From contig CM045761.1 of assembly GCA_025200525.1 (NCBI GenBank), positions 37,208,190 through 37,272,189 on the forward strand: a stretch of 64,000 nt of DNA. Direction: 5' to 3'. The notes beneath the pieces were generated by a model, which saw nothing but the letters and a program-made list of their open reading frames with translations, ran no database searches and was not told the DNA's origin. The stretch's first letter is position 1. Every line of letters begins with the position of its first letter. Source of the DNA: Camellia lanceoleosa (taxonomy: Eukaryota > Streptophyta > Magnoliopsida > Ericales > Theaceae). The position numbers and the translations under genes were made by a program. Shown here piece after piece: positions 1 through 10,188 of the stretch.

Positions 1-1113
1 AAGCAGTCAGAGTAGGAATCGCGATGAAAGGGTTGGTTTTGAGTAAAAGTTGTTTTGGAGAGCAGTTCAAATTTTGCGAAACCCGATGATGGCCTTCTGG
101 TGGGAGCCAATCGAGCCATACGTGTGCAGGAAGGACAATCGATTCGATTCTTTGTAAATTGAAGGGCGTTTGAGACAGTATAGCTCGTAAGGTCTCATTT
201 CATTTGGAAAGGCTTGGGGTTTTAGCTCATTTGGAGAGGCTAACGGATGGTTAGCTCAATTTGGAGAGGTTAAGAACTTTAGATCGGTTGATAAATAAGT
301 AATCCCTATCGCGCTTTGCGGATGGAATTAAGGGCAATTGAGAGGGTAATTTATATTCATTATTGGGCGAGCTAGGTGTTGGGCGAGCTAGGTATTGGGC
401 GAGGTCGGACAAGAATGGAAGACTCTCGGTGAGAAAGGTGAAGTATGGGGTAGTCCGGTTGCGAAGAGGCGTCGTACCTCGGTTGCTTTAAATATCGAGA
501 TGGTCGGTTCTAGTTGGTAGACCGGTCGATGCGATTATATCGGTTCTTATATCTTGGTCGGTTGCATGTTGACATCGGTCGGACTTGTTAGTTCGGCCTT
601 TGGCTTAGTCGGTTGAGCTCTCTTATGGATAGCTCGGTTGTGGCATTGAAACCGAGGTAAGAAGTAAGGTGAAGGCGGACTATGTGTTACCGGTTGTAAA
701 GGAGTTCGCCGTAGTAAAGCCATCTCACTTGGCTTATGCAGGAGGGGTGTTGGAAGATTCGAAGGAGTAATCCTAGAAGGACTCTCGCAGGAGGAGTAAT
801 TCTAGAAGGATTCTACACATGGAGGAATAAGAGTCTGGGAGGACTCTTCATGGAGAAGTTAAGAGTCCTACCAGGCGTACACGCCAGAACCTATATAAGC
901 TCACCAATATCACCTTTGGAGAGGTAATACAATTTTGCTCCTGAATACATTGAGCTTTTGCCTTCTTGTCTTGTTCTTGACTTAGGCATCGGAGAGGTTT
1001 CGGCACACCCCGACTCACGTTTGTGTTTTCAGGTGGTGGAACGACGACGTATTGAGGAACGCAGACTTGATCAACAGGATTATACGAGAAGGTGAATTTC
1101 TTTCCCGTACACA
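1..1113 (+). mobile_element. Tat-like Ty3/gypsy LTR, left-truncated by the window edge
   Basis: The segment has a TATA box (CTATATAA, 891-898) in the context typical of plant LTR promoters. It is followed by an R/U5-like stretch with CTTAGGCATCGGAGAGG (about 980-996) and GGCACACCCCGAC, a phrase I know from Tat/Athila-type LTRs. It ends ...CCCGTACACA at 1113. Upstream are short internal direct repeats: GGTTAGCTCA(N)TTTGGAGAGG near 210-270, GGCGAGCTAGGT near 366-400, and GGAGTAAT(C/T)CTAGAAGGA near 765-815. No coding sequence is visible. Only the right border is in the window, so it may be a solo LTR or the 3' LTR of an element to the left. Confidence 0.6.
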
Positions 1114-2039
1114 ACCCCTCAACGAGAGATGTAAATAACAATATATATATATATATTATATTTAAGTTTTTATATAAAATTATATTTCAATTTTTGTAAA
1201 TAAAAATTGAGAATTTATGTCTTCAAGTTTTAACATTAAGGCTCCGTTTGTTTGGAGAGTTAAAGCATCTCCAATAGTTGTTGCTATAATACCATTGCTA
1301 TTACTATAATTTGACAATGAATAGTGTTACTTTGCCAAATTATAGCAATGGTACTCCAATGATCACTTGCTATTTTGGCAATTCTCAACTAACTTTTCCT
1401 TCAAATTTGTAGGTGTTGTTTGGATATAAGTTTTTTTGTGATTTTATTTTTGTTTATTTTTTTTTGTCTTTTGTGACTTTTTTTAATTGTTTGTAAAAAA
1501 ATTATATATTTATATTATTTTCAACTAGACAAATATAAAAAAATTAAAAAAATTAAAAAATTGAAAAAAAAAATATAATTCACCTCATCAAAATATATAT
1601 CACTACATATTTAATAAATTTTTTTGACTACATATAAAGAATACATAATCACTGAACAAGATCTCAGCCGTTGATTAAATAATAATCCAACAGCTGAGAT
1701 CAATACTCTAGAATAATCTGCTCAATCCTCTAGACCACTGTCTCTCTCAACAAACCCCTGTTCTCACCTTCTTTATGACCGATTCACCACAACATTTTGA
1801 TCACTGTCTCCTTCACTCTCACCATTTTCATCTCTCTCTCTCTCTCTCCCTGGTTCTCACCTTATTTATGACCGATTCACCACAACATTTGTTTGGTTGT
1901 CAGGAAATAGAGCAAATGGATAGTGATTGTTTATTTATTTGTTCCGATCTTCTCCAAACTTCCCCGATTTTGATGTCGAAGCTCTCTGCTCTCATCTTCT
2001 TCTCTAATCTTGATCTTCTCTGATTTTGGGTCTCTAATT

Positions 2040-2140
2040 TTTATTCCAAATTGGCTTGGATGGGATTCGAATACTTGATACAGCAACTAGTCGGACACTA
2101 AGAATATATCCACTTGAGATCGTGACACGATGTGAAGTAC
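2040..2140 (-). repeat. tRNA-like / possible SINE relic, copy A
   Basis: Read on the minus strand, TCTCAAGTGGATA resembles a pol III A box, and GTATTCGAATCCC, about 45 nt on, resembles a B box. The same block is in copy B (about 24035-24125), where the giant LTR has inserted next to it. No complete tRNA cloverleaf or A-rich tail with target duplication is visible. Classification is tentative. Confidence 0.3.
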
Positions 2141-2297
2141 GCTTTCTATTTTGTCTTATTTGTAAGTTGCAAATGAATTACTTCTAGAATTAGCATTGAG
2201 GATTTTCCCCCCTCTTTTAGGTACTGGATTCATATATATTTGCCTTTTGGGCCAAAAGCTCTATTGACATTGGACTTAATGTAGTTTATGATCATTT

Positions 2298-2597
2298 TTG
2301 TTGGACTCTCTGCTTTCAGATGCTGTGCTGTGCAAAGAGTGTCTGTGCAATGAATTGATTCTCAACCACCAAACAGTGCCTTTATATCTCCAAACATGCA
2401 TTGATCTAGGGTTTTTAGATTGCCTCAGATTTACAAGCATGTACATCACTCCTCTTCTGGATGCCAGTAACTTCGTTCATCAAAATGTATTAATATATCT
2501 AATTCATATTTATGAGACTCAAACAAATCTGGGCTTACACACATTACTCCAATTTGTTTTTTTTTTTTTTTTGTTTAAATTTTTGAGTAATTGGTGA
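2298..2597 (+). pseudogene. Exon-like conserved ORF inside the nested element, copy A
   Basis: A 99-codon frame begins LDSLLSDAVLCKECLCNELI. The homologous frame in copy B (29680-29865) is nearly identical up to a stop that copy A lacks. The segment is preceded by GGACTCTCTGCTTTCAG, a good 3' splice-site context, which hints at a captured host exon. I do not recognise the product. It may be carried passively, because conservation between two recent duplicates is not evidence of selection. Confidence 0.3.
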
Positions 2598-2975
2598 ATT
2601 TGGTATTGTTGAAATTTGGTGATTTCTGTATTGGTGAAATTTGTCTGGGAAAAGCACAAATTGGTGAATTTGGTGTTTTTTTTTAGACACACTTTAAAGT
2701 AATTTGTGAATTCTGTTTTAAACAAAATGGTGAATTTTGTTTTTTTTAAAAAAAAAAAAAAAAAAAAAAACTTCAAACATTCTGGAAAGTCCCAATTGAA
2801 AGTGAAGGAGGGAAGGAATAAATCAGTTGGTTTTTGGGTGACTTGGCTGATTTGACAGTTGCTGTAAGGCCCCGGTGTCCCATATCGGGAATGGAGGGGG
2901 AGTTTCTGGACTATAAAAGTAAAAACCTAGACCCTTATATAGCATCGAGGCCTTTTCCCTAGTGGTGAAATCCCT

Positions 2976-3052
2976 ATTAGAACTCCCCAATTAAGCGTGC
3001 TTAGGTTGGAGTAGTTCTGGGATGGGTGACCTACTGGGAAGAACAAATCCGT
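2976..3052 (+). ncRNA. 5S rRNA-like segment in the Cassandra 5' LTR
   Basis: The stretch includes AGAACTCCCCAATTAAGCGT and GGGATGGGTGACCTACTGGG, which match the 3' two thirds of plant 5S rRNA with its internal pol III promoter region. It is the hallmark of Cassandra LTRs and is not a 5S gene, because the flanks are LTR sequence and the 5S 5' end is missing. Confidence 0.85.
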
Positions 3053-3348
3053 GCAGGCGTGGCCTAAAGTGGACAATATCGATGACATGTGAAGGGTCGG
3101 GGCGTTACAAATGGTATCGGAGCCGACTCTCCAGAGTACCAAGTGTGGGCCCCTAGCGTCTCTTGGTATATGTGGGCGGGCTTGCGAGCTGGCAAGCTAG
3201 TGTACGGGGACATGCAGCCTTAAGGGGGGGTGGATTGTAAGACCTCAGTGTCCCACATCGGGAATGGAGAGGGAGTTTCTGGGCTATAAAAGTAAAAACC
3301 TAGATCTTTATATAGCATCGAGGCCTTTTCCCTAGTGGTGAAATCCCT

Positions 3349-3425
3349 ATTAGAACTCCCCAGTTAAGCGTGCTTAGGCTGGAGTAGTTCTAGGATGGGT
3401 GACCTACTGGGAAAAACAAATCCGT
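3349..3425 (+). ncRNA. 5S rRNA-like segment in the Cassandra 3' LTR
   Basis: Second copy of the 5S-like block (AGAACTCCCCAGTTAAGCGT ... GGATGGGTGACCTACTGGG), differing at a few positions from the 5' LTR copy. Confidence 0.85.
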
Positions 3426-4292
3426 GCGAGCGTGGCCTAAAGCGGACAATATCGATGACATGTGAAGGGTCGGGGAGTTACAGCAGCTATAGCATGCCAT
3501 TGGATAAGCTATTTTTGCCCAAGCTGCAATATTATAGCTTTAGCAGCTGTTTTAGCAATCCATTAGAGATGCTCTTAGAGGGGGGATTGGAATTGATAGT
3601 GAAATGGGATCCACTAACATTGTATTTGTTTTGAGAGATAGAGAGAGGATTGATAGTGAATCCGGATTATGAATCTCCTTTGGGAGGGGATTCGGATGGG
3701 TCTCTAAGACTTGGTATTAAAAAAATAGTCCACTGGACTAGAAATGTTTTATTTTTTATTTTTTACATGTTGGGTATTTTTTTTGAACATTAATGTTTAA
3801 TTTTTTGTATTTTTTGTGTAAGTAAAAATTATTATTTTACTTGTTTTATTTTTTTTTGGAAATTTTTTATTTATTTTAAATTTTTTACATGTTGGGCATT
3901 TTTTTTTAAAACATTAATGTTTAATATTTTTGTATTTTTCGTATTTGTTTTATTATTTTATATAAAAATAATTTAACAATCCCTACACTACAACTATTAT
4001 CAAAACAAACACAATTTTACTTAATCCTCTCACTATCAATCTCCTCATTATGAATTCCCTCCATTCTACTTTTGAAAACAAACCGGCCTAAGGGTTTAGT
4101 CACGGAAAATTTGTTTTTGTCTAACCTTTGTACGAAGATTTTTTTTTTTTTTTGTGGAGCTCTATATTAGAAATACATTTTTAACCTTCACGATTAGAAA
4201 CTTTAAACAAAAATTTATGTTTTATTTACTTTTTTTATTGGGTACAAATTTCTGAACAAATTTAAAATCCAAACAAATCATACTTGTTTATT

Positions 4293-6794
4293 CACTACAA
4301 CAAAATGCACCTTTGGCGATCAAAATTGACGACTAAAAAAAATTTAGTCACCAAAAGTTGTGGAATTGGCGACGAAAAATTTTTTTAGTCCGCAAAAGTA
4401 CAATATTTAGCTACTAATTTTTTTTAATCGGGGTATATTAATTATTGACGAATAAAAAAAAATTTAGTCGCTAAAAATACTAGAATTGACAACAAAAAAA
4501 TATTTTAGTCGCCGTATATTGAGTTTTGGCTATTAAAACCATTTAGTCACCGAATGGAAAATAAAAAATAATTTTTTATCTTTGGCGACCAAAAGTTTAC
4601 TCACCAAAAACACATTTTCGGCGACAAAAAAATATTTTAGTTGCCATATATTGAGTTTTGGCTATTAAAACCATTTAGTCGCCGAATGGAAAATTAAAAA
4701 AAAAAAAAAAAAAATTATCTTTGACGACCAAAAATTTGGTCGTCAAAAACTTATTTTCAGCGACCCAAAAAATTTTCGTCGCCAAAAAACTAAAATATTT
4801 GGAGAGAGACATTTCAAATTTTGGAGGGATTTACAAAATTAATTGGCAACTAAAAATATTTAGTCACTAATGGTGTAATATATATATATATATATATATA
4901 TTTATTTATATATGTGGTTTTCAAACCACAAACCAGTCTGTCTTTCCCTCTCCGCTGCTTCTCTCTCATTTCCTCTCTCATTGTTGCTCCACCAGCTGTG
5001 CCTCCACTGCTCCCCCTCGTGGTCGCAGGCGACCGGAGCACCAATTCACCTAGATTTGCCCTATTTTCTCTCTCTAAAATCTCTCTATATTCGTATATCT
5101 ATCTATCTATCTATCTATCTATCAACGGCAAGACTAACGACGTGTCGGAGATTGCGACGACGATGAATCAAGAGAAGGCGAGGAAACGAAATGGAACCCT
5201 TCTCAGTATGAAGCTCTCCTCAAAGGAGGTGAACATGCCACCTCTATTCTTGAAGTGATTGCCAAGCTTGTAACTACTTCTCTTCTCAATTCTCTTTATA
5301 TTCTTTGTTAATATTTTGGCCTTAAAACCCTAAACCCTTTATTGTTTGTTAGAAATTGAGTCCGTTTACCTTCAAGTGTTTTTTGGTTGAATGATTTTTG
5401 TATTTTCTTTTATTCATATTCAATTAATTTTCAAGTTCCATGGATGCCTATTTCAAACTTTCTAGATTGTTAATTGGACAGCTTGGTTTACTTGCAAACT
5501 ATAGCATGGATAAACCCTAAACCATTTTCTTTAATTGGGTGTTCCTTATACCTAATTTGCTTGTTTTAAAATGTTGGAGGTTTTTCTTGAATAATTTGAA
5601 GTTTCTCCATGATAAGATGCATATTAATTTAAAATTGATTATCTAGAGTGATGTGGGTCACAGTTGGTAGTTGCTCGTTATCATCTACAAACACATTTCA
5701 GGTTGTACCTGAGATAACTAGAGGGCCAACAAACATGTAAGGAAATACAGGGTATAGTTGCCAAACAAAAATGCGAATGCTTGCTTAAAGTTGTGCTCTT
5801 ATACGTCGGTGGATCAGTTGCCGAGGATCGATGCACAGCTCGTGCAATCGTAGCATGTGGTGGCCAAGTATTCAGTATTGGAACAACCTTCTGTGTACAA
5901 TAAATAAATTGAAACCAAATTAAACAAATAAAATAAATAATTTACTGGATTTATTTTACCGAACCAAATGAATAATTAAAAGATTAAGTCGAGTGTGTGA
6001 CACTTTGTCTTTAAGACAGATTCGCCTCGCTACGGTGCTTACGAAAAAATGGCGTCTATCTCCCAAGATACAATGATATTCACAAATTGTAGTAGTACTC
6101 CAAACAATATGTACGACGAACAAAAACCTTGTGTTCTACACTCTCTTTAATTTTCCTAAAAAACTAATATGAAGAGAATTTATGCAAATGAGCAAAAGAG
6201 GACAACAAAATGAAATTTTCAAATTATTTTTTCAGATCTCCAAACCGCTAGATTGGGGCTGGTATTTATAGGCATACAGATCTGTCCGAACAAGTGCTGT
6301 CTAGAACCGAACATGTATGAAATTGTTTGAACAGATATAATTCAAAATTCAAACAGTTCTTTGTAGCTTCTTTGGCGATTTGGATAGATAAGCTGTCGAT
6401 GGTTTGGATCATGCGTAGTTAAAAAACCTGTAAACAATTGGAATCTATTAAAATTTTGAATCTGTTGTGGACTAAAAATGGTACAATTATGGACATAAAA
6501 TTTAAATTTAAATTTGGAATTAAATTCCCGCAATGATTTTTGAAAAAATTCAAATGAATTTTGTCCAAAAAATTAATATTATAACCGACCTGACCCACAT
6601 CCGCGAATGGTATGGCTTGGCTTGGCTGGCCGGTCGGACGGACGACGGCGGCGGCATGCGCATTTGGTGGTTTGAACCAAGGTTCTTTGGTTTGTAACTC
6701 CTCCCTTCTACAAACTTGAGGTGCCCTTGGGGCCCAACCCAAGTTAGTACACCAAGAGCTTATATATATACACAAGCTCTCTTAAAGTTTCAAT
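4293..6794 (+). mobile_element. CACTA element, 5' part only (copy A)
   Basis: The terminus CACTACAACAAAATGCACC at 4293 is preceded by ATT, the target triplet seen at the complete copy B element. The first 570 bp are packed with the subterminal motif TTGGCGAC(T/C)AAAA in both orientations, like the TNPA-type binding arrays of En/Spm elements. The 3' end (TTTGTTGTAGTG) is absent; the element is cut off at 6794 inside a nested LTR that starts at about 5876 after TTCAG. An (AT)n and (ATCT)n stretch lies near 4880-5122. There is no transposase, so it is non-autonomous and now immobile. Confidence 0.8.
5138..5269 (+). pseudogene. Captured exon-like segment in CACTA, copy A
   Basis: A frame opens after a stop at 5135 and runs 44 codons to a consensus donor (AAGCTT then GTAACT at 5270). 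It starts acidic (DDDESREGEE) and contains WNPSQYEALLKGGEHA. Copy B (31861-31989) keeps the same frame, the same donor and mostly conservative changes. This reads like a host exon picked up by the element. I do not recognise the source protein with certainty. Confidence 0.45.
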
Positions 6795-9189
6795 GGCCCC
6801 GTTTGGTAGAGCTGTGGGAAAGTGATTATAGATTATAGCTTATAGCTGTGAACATAAGCTGTTAATCTGTTTGGTGCAGCTGTAGAATTATAGATTTAAG
6901 CAGCAAAGTAATGTTTGATTGATAAGTTGTAAAATAGTTTTTTTTTTTGTATCATTGTCATTTTTACCCATATATGATATAAAAATGATAATTTTGTCAT
7001 TTTTTTTCCAGTTTATTTTAAAAAAATTATTTCATTAGTGAAAGTTAACATAATTAGTATTAATTAGTATCAATTTATATAAAAATTGATACATTTGATA
7101 AAAATGTAATGGAAGTATTATTGTAACAATTTTTTTTCATTATAAATTAATTAGTATCAATTAATTGCTTAATTAGTATCAATTAATACTAAAATTATTA
7201 ATTAGTATCATTTTTTTTTTCTTTTCTTTTCTTCTCTTAATTTTTTTTAATTTTTTTTTCATTTTATTTTATTTTCTTTAGTTTATAGTTTATTTTTTCA
7301 AATTAGAAGTGGTGCATGCATGGTGAGATTAAAATTTAGAAAAATGTTGAAATACTAATTAAAATTTTCAAATTATATTCATTTTAGTTTATAAATACAT
7401 GAATATTAATTGATATGTTTTAATTTATTAAAAATTGTTACAAATACCAATTAATATTTTTTTAATTTATTATTATAAAATTGTTACAAAATATACCAAT
7501 TTATTAATATTTTATAATTTAATTTATTATCAATTAATGGCTTAATCAGTATCAATTAATACTAAAATTATGAATTAGTATAAATTAATATAAAATTTAT
7601 TTCGTTAATGGCTTAATAAAAAAAACAATTTTTAGTATTAATTAATATAAAATTTATTATTATTATTAAAAAAACACTGACAACCCTTCTTCTCTGGCAG
7701 TCTCGGCAGTGGGCATAGTGGCGACGGGGCGTTAGGGTTTGAGATCGCGACGGCGAAAGGGAGATCGTGACGGAGGAAGGGAGATCGTGACGGCATGGAA
7801 GGGATCTGCTGCGATCGATCGCGATGGAGGACGCGGCGCTAGGGTTTCAGATCAATCGCAGACACGCCGGAGATAGAGAGATCTGCTACGATCGCGAAGA
7901 GAGAGAGAGAGGGAAAAAAATAGAGAGAGCTCACTGGAAATCCCGCCAAAAATCGCGTCGGAAATTGCCTCTGAAGTTTTGTTTCTCTAAAAGAAGTGAA
8001 CAGTGTTGGTTTAAATCGTTAATATAATACAGTTGTTGGATTTACACTAAAGATTATTTAAATCGTTAGATTAACTTAAAAAGGGAAATTTTATAATACA
8101 CCCCTCATTTAGGTTTAGTTATAAGGATGTGAACCATATGTCTTAAATGAGGGTGTGTATCGTACGTCTCAGTTATCACGTTTTGATTTGTTTTTATTTA
8201 TTATGATGTTATTTATGTCTTAGTTATGACTCATTGTAATGTTAGTTATGATTCATTGTGATTATTATTTTAATTATATTTGAAAAGGTCATTGGTTATA
8301 TACTATGTGGTATTTGATTATGATTGATTAATTTTTTCTATAGTTATGCTTGAAAAAAATTTAATTATAATATTTGTAATAATCAATACCACAAATGTCA
8401 ATTGTATACTAGAATAACTTAAATATATTTCCCGTATCTCACTTACATCTGAGTTGATTTCAGAATTGACTTTTTCAGTAATTTTTTGACTTTTTTATTA
8501 ATTGAGGTGAAAAAAAAAAATGAATTGATTTTTTTAACTAATTTGACATGTTCTCAAACAAGCTCTTAATCTCTTCTTTCTCATTCATCGTGCAGTGCTT
8601 TGGACTCTATCGTTACTCTTTGCTCTAAGTTTATATTCTGTCATTGTGTATTGCTATAGTAATATTTGTCATTGTTAGGTCATTTGGTAAAAAATTATTT
8701 GTTATGTTATTACTGCATATTATTTGTTTTGACGTTGATTTTACCTTTGTCCCAAAAAAAAAAAAAAAAATGTAAATATGACACAACCTTTACTAGTGCT
8801 AAATTCAAATTAGGAAAATTGTATTTTAGTGAAGCAGTGATAAAAAAAAAGTTACATTTTTATGATGGTGCAAATTCATTTATGTACTTGATGCAACTCT
8901 TCCTTTATGTCAAAAAAAAAAAAAATTATTTGTAGCATAATTTTTTTTCCCACTACTCCATGTATTTGTAATTTTCCCATTCAAATTTATAGATAATTCA
9001 GATTTAGCTTGAATTAAATTTATCAATTTGGACCAAGTTTAATTCAAATTATGAATAATTATTTGAATTTAATTTATCAATTTGGACCGAGCTTGAGTAA
9101 ACACATACGCGTTAACGTCTTGTTGAAGCTCGGCTAGTGTTGGTCGGTAAGCCCACCAAATTCTAATAATCAACCCAATGTCAAACAAT
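6795..9189. other. AT-rich transposon patchwork without a supported gene
   Basis: It begins with GGCCCCGTTTGGTAGAGC, a common hAT-like MITE terminus, but I could not find its partner end. 6960-7660 is AT-rich with repeats of TTAGTATCAATTAA. 7690-7990 is a GC-rich island (repeated GGGAGATCGTGACGG) that looks like a captured 5' exon or UTR, with no convincing long frame. 8085-8420 belongs to a repeat family seen inverted at 60540-60960 (CAAGGGGTGTGTATTGTAAA against its complement). 8750-8770 and 8916-8930 are A-runs. Confidence 0.5.
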
Positions 9190-9322
9190 CTATTTTGGGA
9201 AGTTGGTAATAATCAGCTTTTTGGTGAAAAGCTGCTTATAAGCAGCTTATAATCAGCTTTTTTGTGAGAGAGGAAGTTGGTAATAATCTGAAAAGCAGAT
9301 TATTACCATGTTCCCAAAATAG
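9190..9322. repeat. Small foldback element
   Basis: CTATTTTGGGAA(GTT)GGTAATAATC at the left pairs with GATTATTACC(ATG)TTCCCAAAATAG at the right, leaving a loop that itself contains AGCTGCTTATAAGCAGCT. The whole 133 bp can fold as one hairpin. It ends 4 bp before the unit B leader. Confidence 0.65.
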
Positions 9323-9326
9323 GCTG

Positions 9327-9358
9327 ACCCCTCAACGAGAGATGTAAAGTGAAGCCTT

Positions 9359-9389
<31 letters not shown>
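9327..9389. repeat. Unit B leader of the tandem duplication and its (AT)n tract
   Basis: 9327-9348 repeats 1114-1135 exactly (22 bp) and is followed by an (AT)n run, as in unit A. The copy here has an extra GTGAAGCC before TAACAATATAT. The AT run is the target of the gypsy insertion. It marks where the second duplication unit begins, 8213 bp after the first. Confidence 0.75.
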
Positions 9390-9393
<4 letters not shown>

Positions 9394-10153
9394 GGGATAT
9401 ATTTCTGAGAATCAACATGTGGCAAGGGGACGCCGACGTGTCATCCGAGGAGCTACGTGTCACAGTAAAAGTTTTGCCAATAAACTCAAGTAATTGCCGA
9501 GGTTATTTCCAAAGGCATCTTAATTTGGATGAAGGCCTCCAACCTCGGCTTAACGTGCAAAGGCCGAGCTACCCGCAGAAGAGTAAGCCGAGGTTGATGT
9601 TATAAAATATTATCTTGGTTAGGTGGATGTCCAGCCTAGTGGAGAAAGTCATGAGGCCACTATCTCACCAACAAGCTTGCCTTGAGGCCATGTGAAATAG
9701 CCACGAGGCCACTAGCAGTCGTGGGAAGGAATCAACAGCTTTTACTTGGAAAGCTGCTAAAAGTGCACTAGTGGGCTGGCAAGCCAGCTCAAAAGCTGGT
9801 AACCACTCCATCTCTATTCCGGTGTATATATAGAGATGGAGGAAAACAAACAAGGGGAGGGATATTGGGGCAAGGGCATTCAGACTGGACTGAACAAATA
9901 CACTGAGAGACAACAAATTAATTGTAACACTTACAATTATATACTCAGAGAGTGAGAAAGTTACTGAGAGTGAGTTGTAATTCTTGTTACTGTTCATAGT
10001 GAAACACCTCGGCCTCCCGTGGACGTAGGCAATTATTGCCGAACCACGTTAAATCCTTCTTGTCTTTGTGTTATTATCTGTGCCATCTATTCTGCCAGTG
10101 TTTTTACTGCTGAATCACTAAGATAGGCAGTGTGATCAGAAACTTCCCACACA
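9390..10153 (+). repeat. 5' LTR of the Tat element
   Basis: Begins TGTGGGGATATATTTCTGAG. TATA box TATATATAG at about 9825-9833. The TATA is enclosed by a perfect 11-bp inverted repeat (CTCCATCTCTA 9806-9816, TAGAGATGGAG 9831-9841), and a second hairpin (CCAGCT-CAAA-AGCTGG) lies just upstream near 9784-9799. Ends CACACA. Confidence 0.93.
9806..9841 (+). promoter_or_regulatory. LTR TATA box inside a perfect 11-bp inverted repeat
   Basis: CTCCATCTCTA and TAGAGATGGAG are exact reverse complements with a 14-bp spacer holding most of the TATA box. The arms are unchanged in the 3' LTR (21262-21272 and 21287-21297), although the TATA spacer there carries two substitutions. Confidence 0.7.
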
Positions 10154-10156
10154 ATT

Positions 10157-10174
10157 TGGCGCCGTCTGTGGGAA
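10157..10174 (+). promoter_or_regulatory. Primer binding site
   Basis: TGGCGCCGTCTGTGGGAA lies 3 nt after the LTR end. The first nine bases match the tRNA-Asp type primer site of plant Athila/Tat elements; the distal half diverges from the canonical complement. Confidence 0.8.
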
Positions 10175-10188
10175 GGAAAGACGAATAG

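Larger units (their letters stand above)
2863..3482 (+). mobile_element. Cassandra TRIM retrotransposon
   Basis: Two near-identical 247-bp LTRs (2863-3109 and 3236-3482) start TGTAAG and end GTTACA. They flank a 126-bp interior with a tRNA-Met type primer site (TGGTATCGGAGC just after the 5' LTR) and a purine run (AAGGGGGGG) before the 3' LTR. There is no ORF. The element is missing from copy B, so its borders can be read by comparison. Target duplication is not clean (GTTGC against GCAGC). Cassandra depends on proteins from autonomous elements. Confidence 0.92.
1240..4088. mobile_element. Non-autonomous TIR DNA element with a nested MULE-like element, copy A
   Basis: Left terminus GGCTCCGTTTGTTTGGAGAG and right terminus ...AAACAAACCGGCC form an imperfect inverted pair (clearer in copy B: GGGCCCCGTTTGTTT and AAACAAACGGGCC). 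Nested inside, at about 1261-3577, is a second element with longer inverted ends. Its left end begins AAAGCATCTCCAATAGTTG and its right end AGCAATCCATTAGAGATGCTC; the match runs on for roughly 50 bp with gaps. No transposase frame is visible. The interior holds a CT-rich, 5'UTR-like stretch (1740-2030) with a local duplication of ATGACCGATTCACCACAACA, and an exon-like stretch (2298-2480). Superfamily is uncertain; the inner element resembles Pack-MULE structures. Confidence 0.5.
1114..6794. repeat. Segmental duplication, copy A
   Basis: From the leader CCTCAACGAGAGATGTAAA and its (AT)n tract onward, this segment matches copy B (leader 9327-9348, then 23103-33518) in the same order and orientation, with scattered substitutions and small indels. 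It contains the nested TIR element 1240-4088, a Cassandra TRIM absent from copy B, the CACTA 5' end at 4293, and the start of the small LTR element found whole in copy B. Homology stops at about 6794, where a GGCCCCGTTTGGTAGAG terminus begins. The two copies lie head to tail, so this looks like a tandem duplication later split by transposons. Confidence 0.8.

Noticed and set aside
1114..1135. The 22-bp leader repeat as a long target duplication of one 8.2-kb transposon
   Set aside because: The sequence after each leader copy is homologous too, which fits a tandem duplication better than a transposon flanked by its target.
1775..2023. Small protein starting MTDSPQHFDHC
   Set aside because: The frame comes from CT-rich duplicated UTR-like sequence; copy B keeps only part of it.
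2976..3425. Two 5S rRNA genes
   Set aside because: Only the 3' two thirds of 5S is matched, and each block lies inside a Cassandra LTR.
9389..9390. A reliable target duplication for the gypsy element
   Set aside because: ATATA flanks both sides, but the site is an AT repeat, so the match is not informative.
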